Below, piece by piece: positions 48,067 to 57,727 of a DNA stretch of 64,000 nucleotides. This stretch comes from Phanerodontia chrysosporium. Taxonomy: Eukaryota > Basidiomycota > Agaricomycetes > Polyporales > Phanerochaetaceae. The DNA lies in contig MJGA01000019.1 of NCBI GenBank assembly GCA_001910725.1, forward strand, positions 372,001 through 436,000, written 5' to 3'. The notes beneath the pieces are model-generated. The model had not been told where the DNA came from. It did not search any database and worked only from the letters and a program-made list of their open reading frames with translations. Both the position numbers and the translations under genes were made by a program. Position 1 is the stretch's first letter. Every line of letters begins with the position of its first letter.

Positions 48067-48076
48067 ATCTCGACCT
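48067..48076 (-). other. Self-priming-type primer-binding site of gypsy-1
   Basis: Two bases inside the 5' LTR the RNA reads AGGTCGAGAT, the exact complement of ATCTCGACCT at 48269-48260. That segment starts 34 nt after the first T of the TATA box, i.e. at the predicted RNA 5' end. Tf1/sushi-type chromoviruses prime in this way, with 5' RNA folding onto the PBS. No match to a tRNA 3' end (starting TGG) is found at this position. Confidence 0.7.
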
Positions 48077-48078
48077 AA

Positions 48079-48757
48079 TGTCGCGGAGCGAAGGCTCAAC
48101 GCTTCACAAGGGAGGACAGATGGGGAGGTCGACGTCGAGGCGCGGCGGAGCGAGTCACGCAGCGACGAACACACTTGTTCAGCTGTCCGTATTGACCAAG
48201 TGTATTAGCACTAGTAGCTACTGTACAAACAACGGGCTTACCTGTCCGTATTGACCAAGAGGTCGAGATGACGGACAGGAGCGAGGGGAGCTACCCTTAT
48301 ATACTACAGGTCCTTTAGGGCAGGCTATACGATTACATAAGCTGATGGGCAGCGCTCAGCATAGCCAGCGAGGCTGCGACGCGGGCTGCGCGGCGAGGCT
48401 GTGCGGGGGCTATGTCACGAGGCTGTGTCAGCTGGCAGTGTCCGAGGCTGCGTCGGGCCGAGGCTGTGTCATCAGGCTGATCAGCTCGGCGTGTCTCGGC
48501 GAGGGGAGTCATCAGGGATGACAGTGCCTCCTCGGCGATCCGGGGAACCGGTTGCAAGGCAGACCGGTGATCCGGGCAGTGTCTGAGCGCGCAGCGGGAT
48601 GCGCTGGCGTCTAGGGGTGATGCGCCATCAGGGCGCTGGCGCTGAGTGTGGGCGGCTAGGACTCCAGGCGGCGCGAGGGCTGCTCGCCCGTTGGATTAAT
48701 CGAGGAAAATGGCCAAAAATCGGCGAAAAATAGGGCAGCACCGTCACATCCGTGACA
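48079..48757 (-). repeat. 5' LTR of gypsy-1
   Basis: 679 bp, TG...CA ends, identical by eye to the 3' LTR. TATA (TATATAAG) at 48296-48303 on the minus strand sets the RNA start near 48270. R/U5 carries the direct repeat CTGTCCGTATTGACCAAG at 48183-48200 and 48242-48259. Confidence 0.93.
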
Positions 48758-51700
48758 TCCTGCCCCTACACAACGTGTCTACGGCTCCCTGCGGCGCCAG
48801 AGTATTGATGTCACTGACTCAGATTGGCGTGCAACACATATATGGCCATTTATGCACGCCTTGAAACCTGAAGATCAGGCCGAAACGACCCCGCAAAACA
48901 TCCCAACCTTCACCATAACCCTGCCGCCACCAGCTGAGGCTATGAAGAAGCCTGACTCGAAGATATACAGCCATATTGTCTGTAAACTCTGCACGACACG
49001 GTATGTGCCTCAAGCAGTCGTCTACTGCATCTGATCTCAGTGTACCTGCAGAATACCACCGCGATGGCACGTCTGGAAGAACAAAGTCTCCGGGCAGCAC
49101 ACAGCAATCAAGGAGCACCTCCAGATCCATCATAAGCACGAGTGGGAGGACGCTGTCTTGCGCCATCACCTCAAAGGTTGGGAAGAGATTGCACGGCAGC
49201 AGCAGGAGAAGGCCCAGCCTGGATCTGGACAGGTTGCGTGTCCCAACGACAACACTTCGGTTGAAGCGCTTCTATTCTATCGTCTTTCGACTGAGAGGTT
49301 CTCGGTGCCAGGTCTGCGTGAGCGGCTGGTCCGCTGGGTTGTCACTGATGACCAGGTATAGTCTTCATTCATTCTGCATTGCTGCAGTCTTACTGACGTC
49401 GTTCTGCAGTCTCTCCGTGTGGTCGACAACATTTTCTTTCGTGACCTCATCATGTTTGCTGTCGGGCTTGACAGGCTGCCACCGACTGAGCTGCAATCTG
49501 TCATCCCACGTCGAACAGCATTCACTGAGCTCGTGATCAAGACGTACGAAGCCCAACTGCAAAAGCTGATTGTCACTCTCAAAGTAAGCAGTATCTCATC
49601 AATTGCGAGGGCGACGCTGACAATATAACAGCGTAGTTTGGGCAGGGTCTCGTTCACGTCGGATCTTTGGACGACGGGAATGTTACGAGGCTTCATGGCA
49701 GTTACGGTGCACTGCATCACCCGAGAGATGGGAAAACTCGTCATGAATTCCGAATTGGGCGCCTTGCGATATGTTCGTGGGGCGCACTCGGGAGAGCACC
49801 TAGCTAAGGTGTTCTTGGACGTTCTCGAGAAGCTGGAAGTGCTTGACCGGGTAAGAAATCAGTCAGTAGCATTGCCCCGTGATATTCTCTGACTAGTCCT
49901 GTATCCCAGATTGGACTGATCACCGTCGATAATGCGAGCAACTGCGACACGATGCTTGAGCATCTTGAATACCTTCTCAATGAGAAAGGTATCCCATTCT
50001 CGCGCTCTGGTAACCGCATACGGTGCGCCATCCATTATGTCTCCGTTGTTTTAGCTCATTCTCCCACATAAATGTAGCTGCTTTCCGCACGTTGTGAACC
50101 TATGCGTCAAAGCTGGCCTTGATGCTCTGTCGGACAGCGACAAAATTGATGCGCTTGAAGCTGAGCTCCGGGAAGCTGGGCAGTTCACAGATGCCGACCA
50201 CCAATATCTCGATACGCTGCGTACCGATCTTATCGCGCGTACCCGCACGTTCATTACTGATGCTCGTGCTTCGGGTCTCCGACGCGAGAGCCTTGAGGAC
50301 AAGATCATAGAAGCGAATGAGCGTGGTGCATTCGGGCCTGGGCGAACACTGCCATCTGGCACTGCACTTCTCCGCGACATGGATGTACGCTGGTCATCAA
50401 CTTACCTCATGGTCGACCGGTTCCTCGAGGTTTCACCGGTATGTGTAATCATCATTGAGTTACCTAGAAAAAGTGCGCTTAGTTGCATTGCTAGGCCCTC
50501 AGGTTATTCGTTTCCGAGCCTCAGAATGCCGCACTAGAGTCCAAACTTCTCAGTGACTACGAGTGCGGCATCTTAGATGACATACGATACTATCTAAACA
50601 GCCCTTTTAGCGTGCAGGAGTCCCTCGCGACAGAGTACGCAGCGACCATATCACTCATGTTCCCAGCGTACGACACGCTTGCGCAGCTGCTCCAAACCCT
50701 GCCAAAGCTGCCGAAATGCCGCCTGCTTCGCCATGCAACAACTGCCTCATATGATAAGCTGCAAGACTATTACGGCAGAATGCGCGAAAACAAGGTTTGC
50801 GCTCTAGCGATCTGTATGTAATACAAACTCATACCATTTATTCCTTGCTAATGTCTGCCCACAGTGCTCAATCCAGCCCTCAAATTACAATGGCTCGAGA
50901 CACATTGGTCCCGGGAAGATGCGTACCAAGCGAAGGAAAGCCTCCTAGAAGCGGTGAGCCTCTATTCAAAGCCTGGTGTATTCAATCTTCCCTGACTTAT
51001 GCACACAGATGCTGGAACACCTAACTGCAGCACGGTTACGTGTGTCAGAATCGACTGCTGAAGGTCGCCGAACAGCGCCACTGAGCCGCTCTGGTAGCCT
51101 CTCCAATAACGAGAAGGCCACGGCTTCACTGTCTCGCAGCTGGCAGACCTTCACGAGTCTGCTAAAAACGCTCTCGCAAGAGCTGGAGAAGACCGGTTCC
51201 CAAGATACCAACACCACGGATGCAGAGCCACGGAATGCTGATTGCGCTGACCGTGACCGTTTGCGTGCACGAGAGCAGCTCGATTTGTACCTTGCGGAAC
51301 CATGTGTGGCTCTCGAGGACCTTGATCTGCTTGGCTACTGGGAAGTAAGTCTGCTCCGTTACCTTCCCTTCATTTCGCCCTGGCTAATTCTGAATATTAG
51401 GAGCACGAAGCCAAGTTTAATTTGGTGTTCCCCGTTGCGATGGACATACTTCCTATCCAGGCCTCGGCAGTTGCGTGTGAACGCATCTTCTCCTCCGCCA
51501 AAGAGACCGATACACTTCGCCGCCGTCGCATGTCCCCGCGCCTCATGGAAGCTCTCCAATTCCTCAAGCACCACTTTGCACGCCAGCTGGGCCGAAAAAT
51601 CGACTACCTCATCCACACAGTCTCCGTTGTGCGCAAAGAACTTTCGGACTTCGTCGTTCACCTGGAAGATGACATAGGTACAGGATTCTCTATGGCACAT

Positions 51701-51829
51701 GGTAACGAGCTGCGCCGCCGCGAGACTCTCGAGCAGCTCTTGTCTGAAGTCGACGACGACTTCACTTTTAGGGACTCCGACGAGGCGGCATTTGGTTTCT
51801 CATCGTGGGGTCAGGATTTGCAGGAATAG
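48758..51829 (+). pseudogene. hAT transposase, 3' part (after the gypsy insertion)
   Basis: Continues the frame of 40317-41083 with PTQRVYGSLRRQSIDVTDSD. A BED-like zinc finger spans KIYSHIVCKLC...HTAIKEHLQIHHKHEWED. The RNase H-like fold follows: SFTSDLWTTGMLRGFMAVTV, IGLITVDNASNCDTMLEHL, CFPHVVNLCVKAGLD, MDVRWSSTYLMVDRFLE, LLNPALKLQWLETHWS. The C-terminal dimerisation domain reads AKFNLVFPVAMDILPIQASA, VACERIFSSAKETDTLRRRR, MSPRLMEALQFLKHHF. Introns (for example gtatgt...ctgcag at about 49001-49051, gtatgt...cccacag at 50816-50865) all keep frame. Stop at 51827-51829. All domains are present; only the gypsy insertion separates them from the N-terminus. Confidence 0.85.
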
Positions 51830-52500
51830 TTTGTATTTGATGTTCTACTACTGTAGTCAACCACTTCTCCTGTCCTTATCCTGGTGAGAGTTGTCCCTAC
51901 AGTTCATATCAGGACGTCCCATAAGGCTTCGGCGTCTCTGACTCTGCGCGTCTTCAATACTTGCGTCCCCGCCTTCTCTGCAAGCGTTCTGTCGTGCAAT
52001 GTCCCCCTAGGCTGATTTTATCTCTCAATGTTGCACCTTATGTCTGTTATTCTATGTCTCCGCAATAGATGAAAGTCCCATACCGCTCACAGCAGACATG
52101 CCCGGACCCGAGGTGACGCCAGAGTCTGAGGTATTGGAAGCGCTCGACAACATCCATTTAAAGATCAAAATTGCCAAGAATTCCTGTATCCGACATGGCA
52201 TAAACGGGCTATTGGACCAATAACCCACCTTAGGAAATACCACATTTGGCTAAGATGTGAGCATAAAAAGACTTCCAAGCCTACAGTGACCCGACACCAG
52301 CGGCGCATTAGCGCCTGCCGTCCACGGTTGCAAAAAGTCACAAACGTGTCAAAACTGTACTACTACACCTTCTTGCAAATTGCAAATACTCATAGCCCGG
52401 GAATCGGTCAGCGCGTGAAGCGAACTGCGTACAAGTTCTCGATGCGTGGACGCAGGCGGGCGCGGGCGCTCAAGCGCTCCAACCTCGCGCGGCTGGGCGC
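51830..52500. other. Non-coding right arm of the hAT element
   Basis: No open frame with a known domain. Probably 3' UTR and internal spacer of the element. Confidence 0.5.
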
Positions 52501-52618
52501 CTCTACCTCGAGACGACTTGAGGTCACCTCGGGGCGACCTTTTGATACCTCGAGATTGGCCGAGGTGACAAACTCCGACACCTCGAGGCACCTCTACCTC
52601 TACCTTCCGGCAACACTA
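52501..52618. repeat. Right hAT terminus with subterminal CCTCGAGGT repeats
   Basis: Contains TACCTCGAGACGACTTGAGG, TCACCTCGGGGCGACC, ATACCTCGAG, CCGAGGTGAC and ACACCTCGAGGCACC, then CCTCTACCTTCCGGCAACACTA as the inverted end. These mirror the left array. Confidence 0.75.
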
Positions 52619-52626
52619 GTCAAGCG
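52619..52626. repeat. Right 8-bp target site duplication of hAT element
   Basis: GTCAAGCG, identical to 39814-39821. Confidence 0.92.
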
Positions 52627-53114
52627 GCAACGCGTATCTTCACGCCTCTGGGGATCTGCGCGATAGCGCAGTTCCGCTTTCAGCGCTGCGTCGATGTAGT
52701 CCTGGCCTTCCTCTCCAGGAGGACGTTGGGGATGACACACAATCTTGAACAAAGTCGCAAAAACAATAGTTTAGCAGTTTATTTATAGGGTCGTTCAAAG
52801 CTGCTCCTTATTTGCTCCTTAAATTTCTCCTTACAGCTAACGCAAAAATGATAGACGTCCGCAGGTTTCCCCAGAGAAAAGCTGAGTTTGAACCGGATCA
52901 CCGGCAAGGCAGGCGCCATGACCGGAGACGCGACGGTCGCGTCGTGGGGCGCGTCCGGGCGCGAAATAGGCTGCTACCGTCGGGAGAGACGAGGAGAACG
53001 CTGCGGAGATTCTCGAATACAGTAGAAACTGCTGTATGTCATAATGCAGTAGCCTTTTATAAGTATGTTCTCGGAGCGTGAGGAGCAGTGCCCTGCCACC
53101 CTTGACCCTCACTG
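52627..53114. promoter_or_regulatory. Upstream region of the split unrecognised gene
   Basis: 490 bp of host DNA. A TATA box TATAAG at about 53058-53063 stands about 55 bp before the ATG at 53115. A run of CTCCTTATTTGCTCCTTAAATTTCTCC-like repeats lies at 52803-52836. Confidence 0.45.
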
Positions 53115-53335
53115 ATGTACGCTCCTAATAATCAAATCGCACCCAATGCGCCTGCTGTCAGGCCTTACGTTCCTGGGCAGCAGGGTCTATACCTGCTTGG
53201 CATGCTTCCGCACCCTCCAGTTCGCCCACACGACGCTGCCGTTGCACAATTCTACCGGCATGCAAATGCACCTATGCTGCAACCTCCCATGGCTGCGCAA
53301 CCCATGCTCGAGCCTCAAGAGAACGCTGCACATGC
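53115..53335 (+). pseudogene. Unrecognised gene, 5' exon part, split by gypsy-2
   Basis: ATG 53115: MYAPNNQIAPNAPAVRPYVP then QGLYLLGMLPHPPVRPH and MLQPPMAAQPMLEPQENAAH, a Pro/Ala/Met-rich start without a known domain. The frame is cut at 53335 by the gypsy-2 LTR; the CATGC duplication marks the junction, and the frame continues at 62679. I do not recognise the family. Confidence 0.6.
53331..53335. repeat. Left 5-bp target duplication of gypsy-2
   Basis: CATGC before the left LTR; the same bases follow the right LTR at 62674-62678. Confidence 0.9.
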
Positions 53336-53760
53336 TGTAAGGGCCTGGCGCTAACCCTTACCCTTTTCGACGACAGGACCTCGTGGCGCTGATGCCATCG
53401 GCGCGCCCGCCCGCCTTGTCGGTCTGGGCCTCGCGCCCTCTTCGCGCCCCTGTGTTTCGTATTTCTTTCTTTTATCCCATTTCACACCCCTCTGACTCCC
53501 TTCGCCTCCTTCTGACTCGGTAGTAACTTCGTTTCGGGCCCTGCTCGGTCCCTCCTCTCTGACTAGGTATCTGGGTAGGATATATATAGTGTAGAAAAGC
53601 CTGGGTGTACGGCAGCTTCTCGAGAATCGAGACCTTCCCCACTCTATCCTCGTCTGAACTTCTCGACCTCCCGAAGTCTCATCCTCGAGGCTCAGCAAGT
53701 AACTGCAAGACTCACCGATAACTCGACTTGTCTAGCGCCTTACATAAGCGGAGCCTTACA
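53336..53760 (+). repeat. 5' LTR of gypsy-2
   Basis: 425 bp, TG...CA ends. TATATATA at 53581-53588 predicts RNA start near 53610-53615. No ATG lies between there and the Gag ATG at 53885, though this is only about 270 nt. Confidence 0.92.
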
Positions 53761-53884
53761 TTTTTTGAGTGTCTTTTTCTCTTCTCGATACACTATCCCC
53801 CTACCCTACCGCTGTTCGGACTGATCACCCGAACATTCCTCTCGTTCGTGGAATTTTATTTGCATTTTTATAGGTACCTACAAC
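53761..53884 (+). other. gypsy-2 leader
   Basis: T-rich leader after the LTR. No convincing primer-binding site: it does not start TGG, and only a 7-nt complement to the RNA start was found, 25-30 nt away. Confidence 0.4.
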
Positions 53885-56800
53885 ATGGTGAAGACCTACA
53901 AGAAGGATCAGACCACGGCCTCGGTCGGTGGTCCCCAGGTCTCACATCTCGCTAGAGACTCGCAGGTCGAGACTCGCGAGCAGGTTGCGCACGGCGCGGA
54001 TGTCTTGTCCGCGAGCGCTCCTATCCTATCTGTCACCCCCGTCGATGATGCTTCTGAAGCTTCCTTGGCTCGGCGGTGGGGTGTTCAGGATTCTGAGTAC
54101 GCCGCCATCACTGGCAGAGCGACTCGACGTGCCCATCGCTATGCGAAAGCTAGCGGCCCGGCGGGGGAGGCCCCGCGTCCGGATGGAGGGCGTACGTTGA
54201 CGGGAGGGCGCCAGAGCAAGCCAGCTCTTAAACAGGCGACCCGTCCTAAATCTCAGGAGCCTGCCTATCCGGCTGCGCCTCCTTCGAGTCCTGTAGATAA
54301 TTCTGCAGTAGTTCATGACGGAAATTCCATGAAAGCGCTTACCTGGTGTAACTTCCAGCCTGGCCGGATCGTAGAGACGTCCTCGGTTGATTCCAAAGGA
54401 TGGCAAACGGTTAGAAAGCCGGCTCGACAGGCGACGGTGCAAGTCTACGCACCTATTCCCGTACAACCTTCTCGCTTCCTGCTGCCTGATTGGTTTGAGT
54501 TGTGCGAGAATCGTACCGCAGAAGATGATTTTGGTCCCATACCGGCGTCCTGGGCAACAGATACTGTTCCCGTCAAGGACGATACCCCCCGGCTGACCTA
54601 TAATCTTGAGGAGTTCGATCCCGCCATAGACTCAGATGACGAAGTCGAACAACTGCTGGAGGCTCAGCAAGAATCCCGGGTATTGTACAGTCAAGCACTT
54701 ACCTGTCATAAACCCGGCCAGTCTTCCGCCCCAGTTATGGCAGTAATTGTAGAGGTCGATGAACCGGAGGATGATTTGGCTTCCAAGGGCAAGGGTGTTG
54801 ATCCTAAAGAACGAGGACCCGATTATCATGAATTTCTGAGGCAGTTCGTCGCCAAAGAACCTCCCTCCAGGGCAGATAACACTCCTCATCAGTCGTCCCC
54901 TAGCCACGGCTCTACACACCTGTCATCACCAGTCACCCCCCGATCTTACCAACGCGACAGTTCCGAATTGCCCGCAGGAGGATGGTTCCGAGCCAGCGTC
55001 GAGGCTGATGATGATGGTGGATCCGATGGCACGCCGCCTCCTAGCTTGTCGTCCGGCGACGATGATGGTTCTTCCAGTTCGAGTGACTCTTCCAGCGACC
55101 AATCGTCCGTTTCTGGCTCCTCAGAGACGTCCTCCTCTGCGCAAGAACAACCAGGCGAGAAGGTACGGAAGACGGAGTCGAGGTCACGCAAACAAGCAGA
55201 AGCTAGGAAGAGACAGCGTGAAATTAGGCGCGCCATGAAGGGCGTGAAGATCAAAACTCCTTTTATCTACGATGGCCAGGCTGACATCGACGTTCTCGAC
55301 CACTGGAGCTACGAAGTTGATACCTGGGCTGAACTAGTAGGGCTCAAAGATAAGGACCATCTGGTACTCAAAGTCATAGTGAATTATATGTCTGGGAAAG
55401 CCAGTAAATTCTTTATGAAACATGTCTCTACACGGCAGCACAAGTGGACGGTCAAGCAATTGTATAAGGGTCTTTTTGACTATTGCTTCCCGCCAGACTA
55501 CAAAGAACGCCTCCGTTTGAAGCTCGAAACCGCTACCCAAGGTCGTCGAACCGTGCGCGACTTCGTTCGTGATCTCGAGACTCTAGCCGTGCGATTCCCT
55601 GACGTTACCTCGCGTCAGCTTACTGGAATCTTTTGGAAGGGGACTCACCAATATATACGTAACTATTTGCGTGAGAAGGGCCTTAGCCAGGAGTTGACCA
55701 GCCTTGAACGGCTGGTCAAGTATGCTGAGCGACGGGAAACGTCCTATGAAGCGCAACAGCGTGAGGAGCGTGAATTCAGTGGGAAAATACCTGGACGAAC
55801 CTGGGGACGATTTACCAGCCGCGACGGCCGCGCGGAGCCATGGCGACCGTCTGATTCTTCTCCGAATGCCCCTAAACCTCGACCTTCAGGTAACGCGACA
55901 CGTTCAGACCTTCCGAAGACCCCTAGTTCGCGACGCGCGACCCCCACAGGCTCCCAGACCACTAACCCGCAGTCTCGCCGTTCTCATACACGCACCTATA
56001 CCAAAGAGGAATTAGACCATATGCGTGCCGAGAACATGTGCTTCAACTGTAAGGAACAGGGACATACCTCCCGTAACTGTCCTAAACGACAGACCGCCCG
56101 TGCCCCTCACGTACACACAGGTACGGTGCGCATTGACGGTCTTGACGACCTCGCGCGAGAGCGTGATCGCGTCGATGGTATTCATGTCAATAGCATCCGA
56201 GTCCCCTTGCGTGAATTAAACAACGAACCTAATCCTGACAACCGTTGGTTCCAGGTTGACCCTCGGTATGCCATTCCCGAAGTTGAGGCTTGGTGTCTGG
56301 CAGCCGTTGACCCTGCGGAAGCAGTTCGGTGTGAGATTGCTGTCCGTGCTCGCTTCGTTGCGTACCACACGAGCTCCGTCTCGTGGGCTATCCTGGACGC
56401 TGTCATGCCCTTGTTATCCTATGAGGTCACCCTCGAGGAACTACAGAATGGCATCAGCTTCCAAATGGTACAACGTCGCGCGATCAGGGCAGCAGAAGAC
56501 TCACGGGTGGTCCGATCGCTCGCCGAGTCTATTTTCTATGTCCTCGAACGCGACGAGCCCTCTGACTTGAACGCAGAAGCGCGTGTCCACCTGGCATTAA
56601 TCCCTGGCGGTTACTGCTTGACCGACTCGGTCAGCGGGCAGTCCTGTTTCATCGACTGGAGCCTCGCGCACCCTTCGTCGCCTGCAGATTATGACAATGA
56701 ACGGTTTGCGCACCTCCCGTTTGCTCTCGCCGAGTCCGCTGAGCTTAACCACCGATTGGTCCGGGCGTTTGGTCGTGCCTTTGCGCAGCGTCTTGATAGT

Positions 56801-57727
56801 GAACCCGTTGTGACGCCGTCTGTCGCGCCTATCCAGGGCGGGTTTCTTGTATCTATACCGATGTTTGAGTTTTCAGTGTTTATTAGCCATAGCACCGCTA
56901 TTCTTGGCTCGTTCAACGCACCTGAAATCATAGATGATCTCCTCTGGGAGCTTGAATGTACCCAGGAGAACAATGCGCGGCTCGAACGACGGCGTCGCCG
57001 GCGACACCGCCTCCTCCTGGGTGCTGTCCGTCCACGTCCGCGTGGTGGCGCAGCCCGCACCCGCACACCTCATGCGGAGGGCGTAGATGCTCTTGAACGA
57101 AACGCTTCGAAGACTGTTGATTTCCGACGCAACCTGCCGAAGTTATTAGTCATTGAGGTGCATGTGAACGGCTCACCTGTGCGTGCGCTGGTGGACACTG
57201 GTTCTATGGCCGATTTCGTCTCCACCACCCTGGTCGACCAGCTCAAGCTTTCGACCTCTGTGCTCGCAAAGCCGCTTCCGCTACAGCTTGCCGTCCATGG
57301 CTCCAGGTCAAAGGTAAATTGTAGTACTACGGTGCAATTTGCGTACCAGGATATCGACGGTCCCCGTCGATTTGACGTCGTCAATCTTGACAACTATGAC
57401 ATGATCCTTGGTACACCCTGGATCTATCAACACCGTGTGATGGTGGGGTTGAATCCTATGCGCATCGCGGTCGGGTCAGCGCAGCCTCTACCGATGCGAG
57501 GTGAGGATGTGACATACATCTCTTCTGCGGTCGCTGAACTCGTGGAAGACTGCCTTGAGCCCTTGCGTGCGCAGCTCCGCCGTGAAGCATCAGACCTTTG
57601 CCCTGATACCGCTCTCACGGCTTTGCCGCCCTTACGAGCTGTCAATCATACGATACCACTGATTGATGATTCGAAGACTTACTCGTGGCGGCCCTCTAAG
57701 TGCGCCGAAGCACTGAAGCCTGCCTAG
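53885..57727 (+). CDS. gag: gypsy-2 Gag-protease
   Basis: 1280 codons to a TAG. ATG 53885: MVKTYKKDQTTASVGGPQVS. A long disordered, Ser/Pro/Asp-rich front (residues about 1-450) precedes the capsid block IKTPFIYDGQADIDVLDHWS...ASKFFMKHVSTRQHKW...LRLKLETATQGRRTVRDFVR. The zinc knuckle CFNCKEQGHTSRNC is at about residue 717. The protease carries ALVDTGSMADFVSTTLVDQL near 1102 and DMILGTPWIYQH. The last residues, TYSWRPSKCAEALKPA, are the beginning of the RT domain, so the TAG falls inside the RT and not at a protein border. Confidence 0.9.
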   Translation: MVKTYKKDQTTASVGGPQVSHLARDSQVETREQVAHGADVLSASAPILSVTPVDDASEASLARRWGVQDSEYAAITGRATRRAHRYAKASGPAGEAPRPDGGRTLTGGRQSKPALKQATRPKSQEPAYPAAPPSSPVDNSAVVHDGNSMKALTWCNFQPGRIVETSSVDSKGWQTVRKPARQATVQVYAPIPVQPSRFLLPDWFELCENRTAEDDFGPIPASWATDTVPVKDDTPRLTYNLEEFDPAIDSDDEVEQLLEAQQESRVLYSQALTCHKPGQSSAPVMAVIVEVDEPEDDLASKGKGVDPKERGPDYHEFLRQFVAKEPPSRADNTPHQSSPSHGSTHLSSPVTPRSYQRDSSELPAGGWFRASVEADDDGGSDGTPPPSLSSGDDDGSSSSSDSSSDQSSVSGSSETSSSAQEQPGEKVRKTESRSRKQAEARKRQREIRRAMKGVKIKTPFIYDGQADIDVLDHWSYEVDTWAELVGLKDKDHLVLKVIVNYMSGKASKFFMKHVSTRQHKWTVKQLYKGLFDYCFPPDYKERLRLKLETATQGRRTVRDFVRDLETLAVRFPDVTSRQLTGIFWKGTHQYIRNYLREKGLSQELTSLERLVKYAERRETSYEAQQREEREFSGKIPGRTWGRFTSRDGRAEPWRPSDSSPNAPKPRPSGNATRSDLPKTPSSRRATPTGSQTTNPQSRRSHTRTYTKEELDHMRAENMCFNCKEQGHTSRNCPKRQTARAPHVHTGTVRIDGLDDLARERDRVDGIHVNSIRVPLRELNNEPNPDNRWFQVDPRYAIPEVEAWCLAAVDPAEAVRCEIAVRARFVAYHTSSVSWAILDAVMPLLSYEVTLEELQNGISFQMVQRRAIRAAEDSRVVRSLAESIFYVLERDEPSDLNAEARVHLALIPGGYCLTDSVSGQSCFIDWSLAHPSSPADYDNERFAHLPFALAESAELNHRLVRAFGRAFAQRLDSEPVVTPSVAPIQGGFLVSIPMFEFSVFISHSTAILGSFNAPEIIDDLLWELECTQENNARLERRRRRRHRLLLGAVRPRPRGGAARTRTPHAEGVDALERNASKTVDFRRNLPKLLVIEVHVNGSPVRALVDTGSMADFVSTTLVDQLKLSTSVLAKPLPLQLAVHGSRSKVNCSTTVQFAYQDIDGPRRFDVVNLDNYDMILGTPWIYQHRVMVGLNPMRIAVGSAQPLPMRGEDVTYISSAVAELVEDCLEPLRAQLRREASDLCPDTALTALPPLRAVNHTIPLIDDSKTYSWRPSKCAEALKPA

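Larger units (their letters stand above)
46804..48269 (-). promoter_or_regulatory. AUG-free leader of gypsy-1 RNA (1466 nt)
   Basis: I read every line between the predicted RNA 5' end (48269) and the Gag ATG (46803). The trinucleotide CAT on the plus strand, which would be ATG in the RNA, does not occur once. The opposite strand carries roughly twenty ATGs over the same stretch by hand count, about what chance gives for this length. The leader contains R-U5, the PBS, a 61-nt intron and ORF0. Confidence 0.8.
41084..48757 (-). mobile_element. Full-length chromodomain Ty3/gypsy retrotransposon (gypsy-1)
   Basis: 7674 bp, transcribed on the minus strand. Two 679-bp LTRs (41084-41762 and 48079-48757) start TGTCGCGG and end CCGTGACA and look identical by eye; the flanking duplication is TCCTG (41079-41083 and 48758-48762). 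Order on the minus strand: 5' LTR, self-priming-type PBS, leader ORF0, Gag, protease-RT-RNase H-integrase-chromodomain, polypurine tract, 3' LTR. All frames are open and catalytic residues are in place, so insertion is recent and the copy may be active. Integrase before a C-terminal chromodomain places it with the chromoviruses. Confidence 0.95.
39822..52618 (+). mobile_element. hAT DNA transposon carrying a nested gypsy element
   Basis: The ends are TAGTGTTGCCG and its complement CGGCAACACTA, followed on both sides by related GAGGTAGAGG sequence. An exact 8-bp duplication GTCAAGCG flanks it, the hallmark of hAT insertion. Inside is one hAT transposase gene (40317-51829), interrupted by a 7.67-kb gypsy element, so the hAT itself is about 5.1 kb. 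Both subterminal regions are rich in CCTCGAGGT-type palindromes. Once the gypsy insertion is discounted, the transposase reading frame looks open throughout, so the element may have been autonomous until the insertion. Confidence 0.9.

Noticed and set aside
53351..53698. 115-codon minus-strand open frame in the gypsy-2 LTR, repeated at 62264-62611
   Set aside because: It is duplicated only because the LTR is; antisense to the promoter, low-complexity, no domain.
53761..53800. Self-priming PBS for gypsy-2
   Set aside because: Only a 7-nt complement to the predicted RNA start was found and it is 25-30 nt from the LTR, not adjacent.
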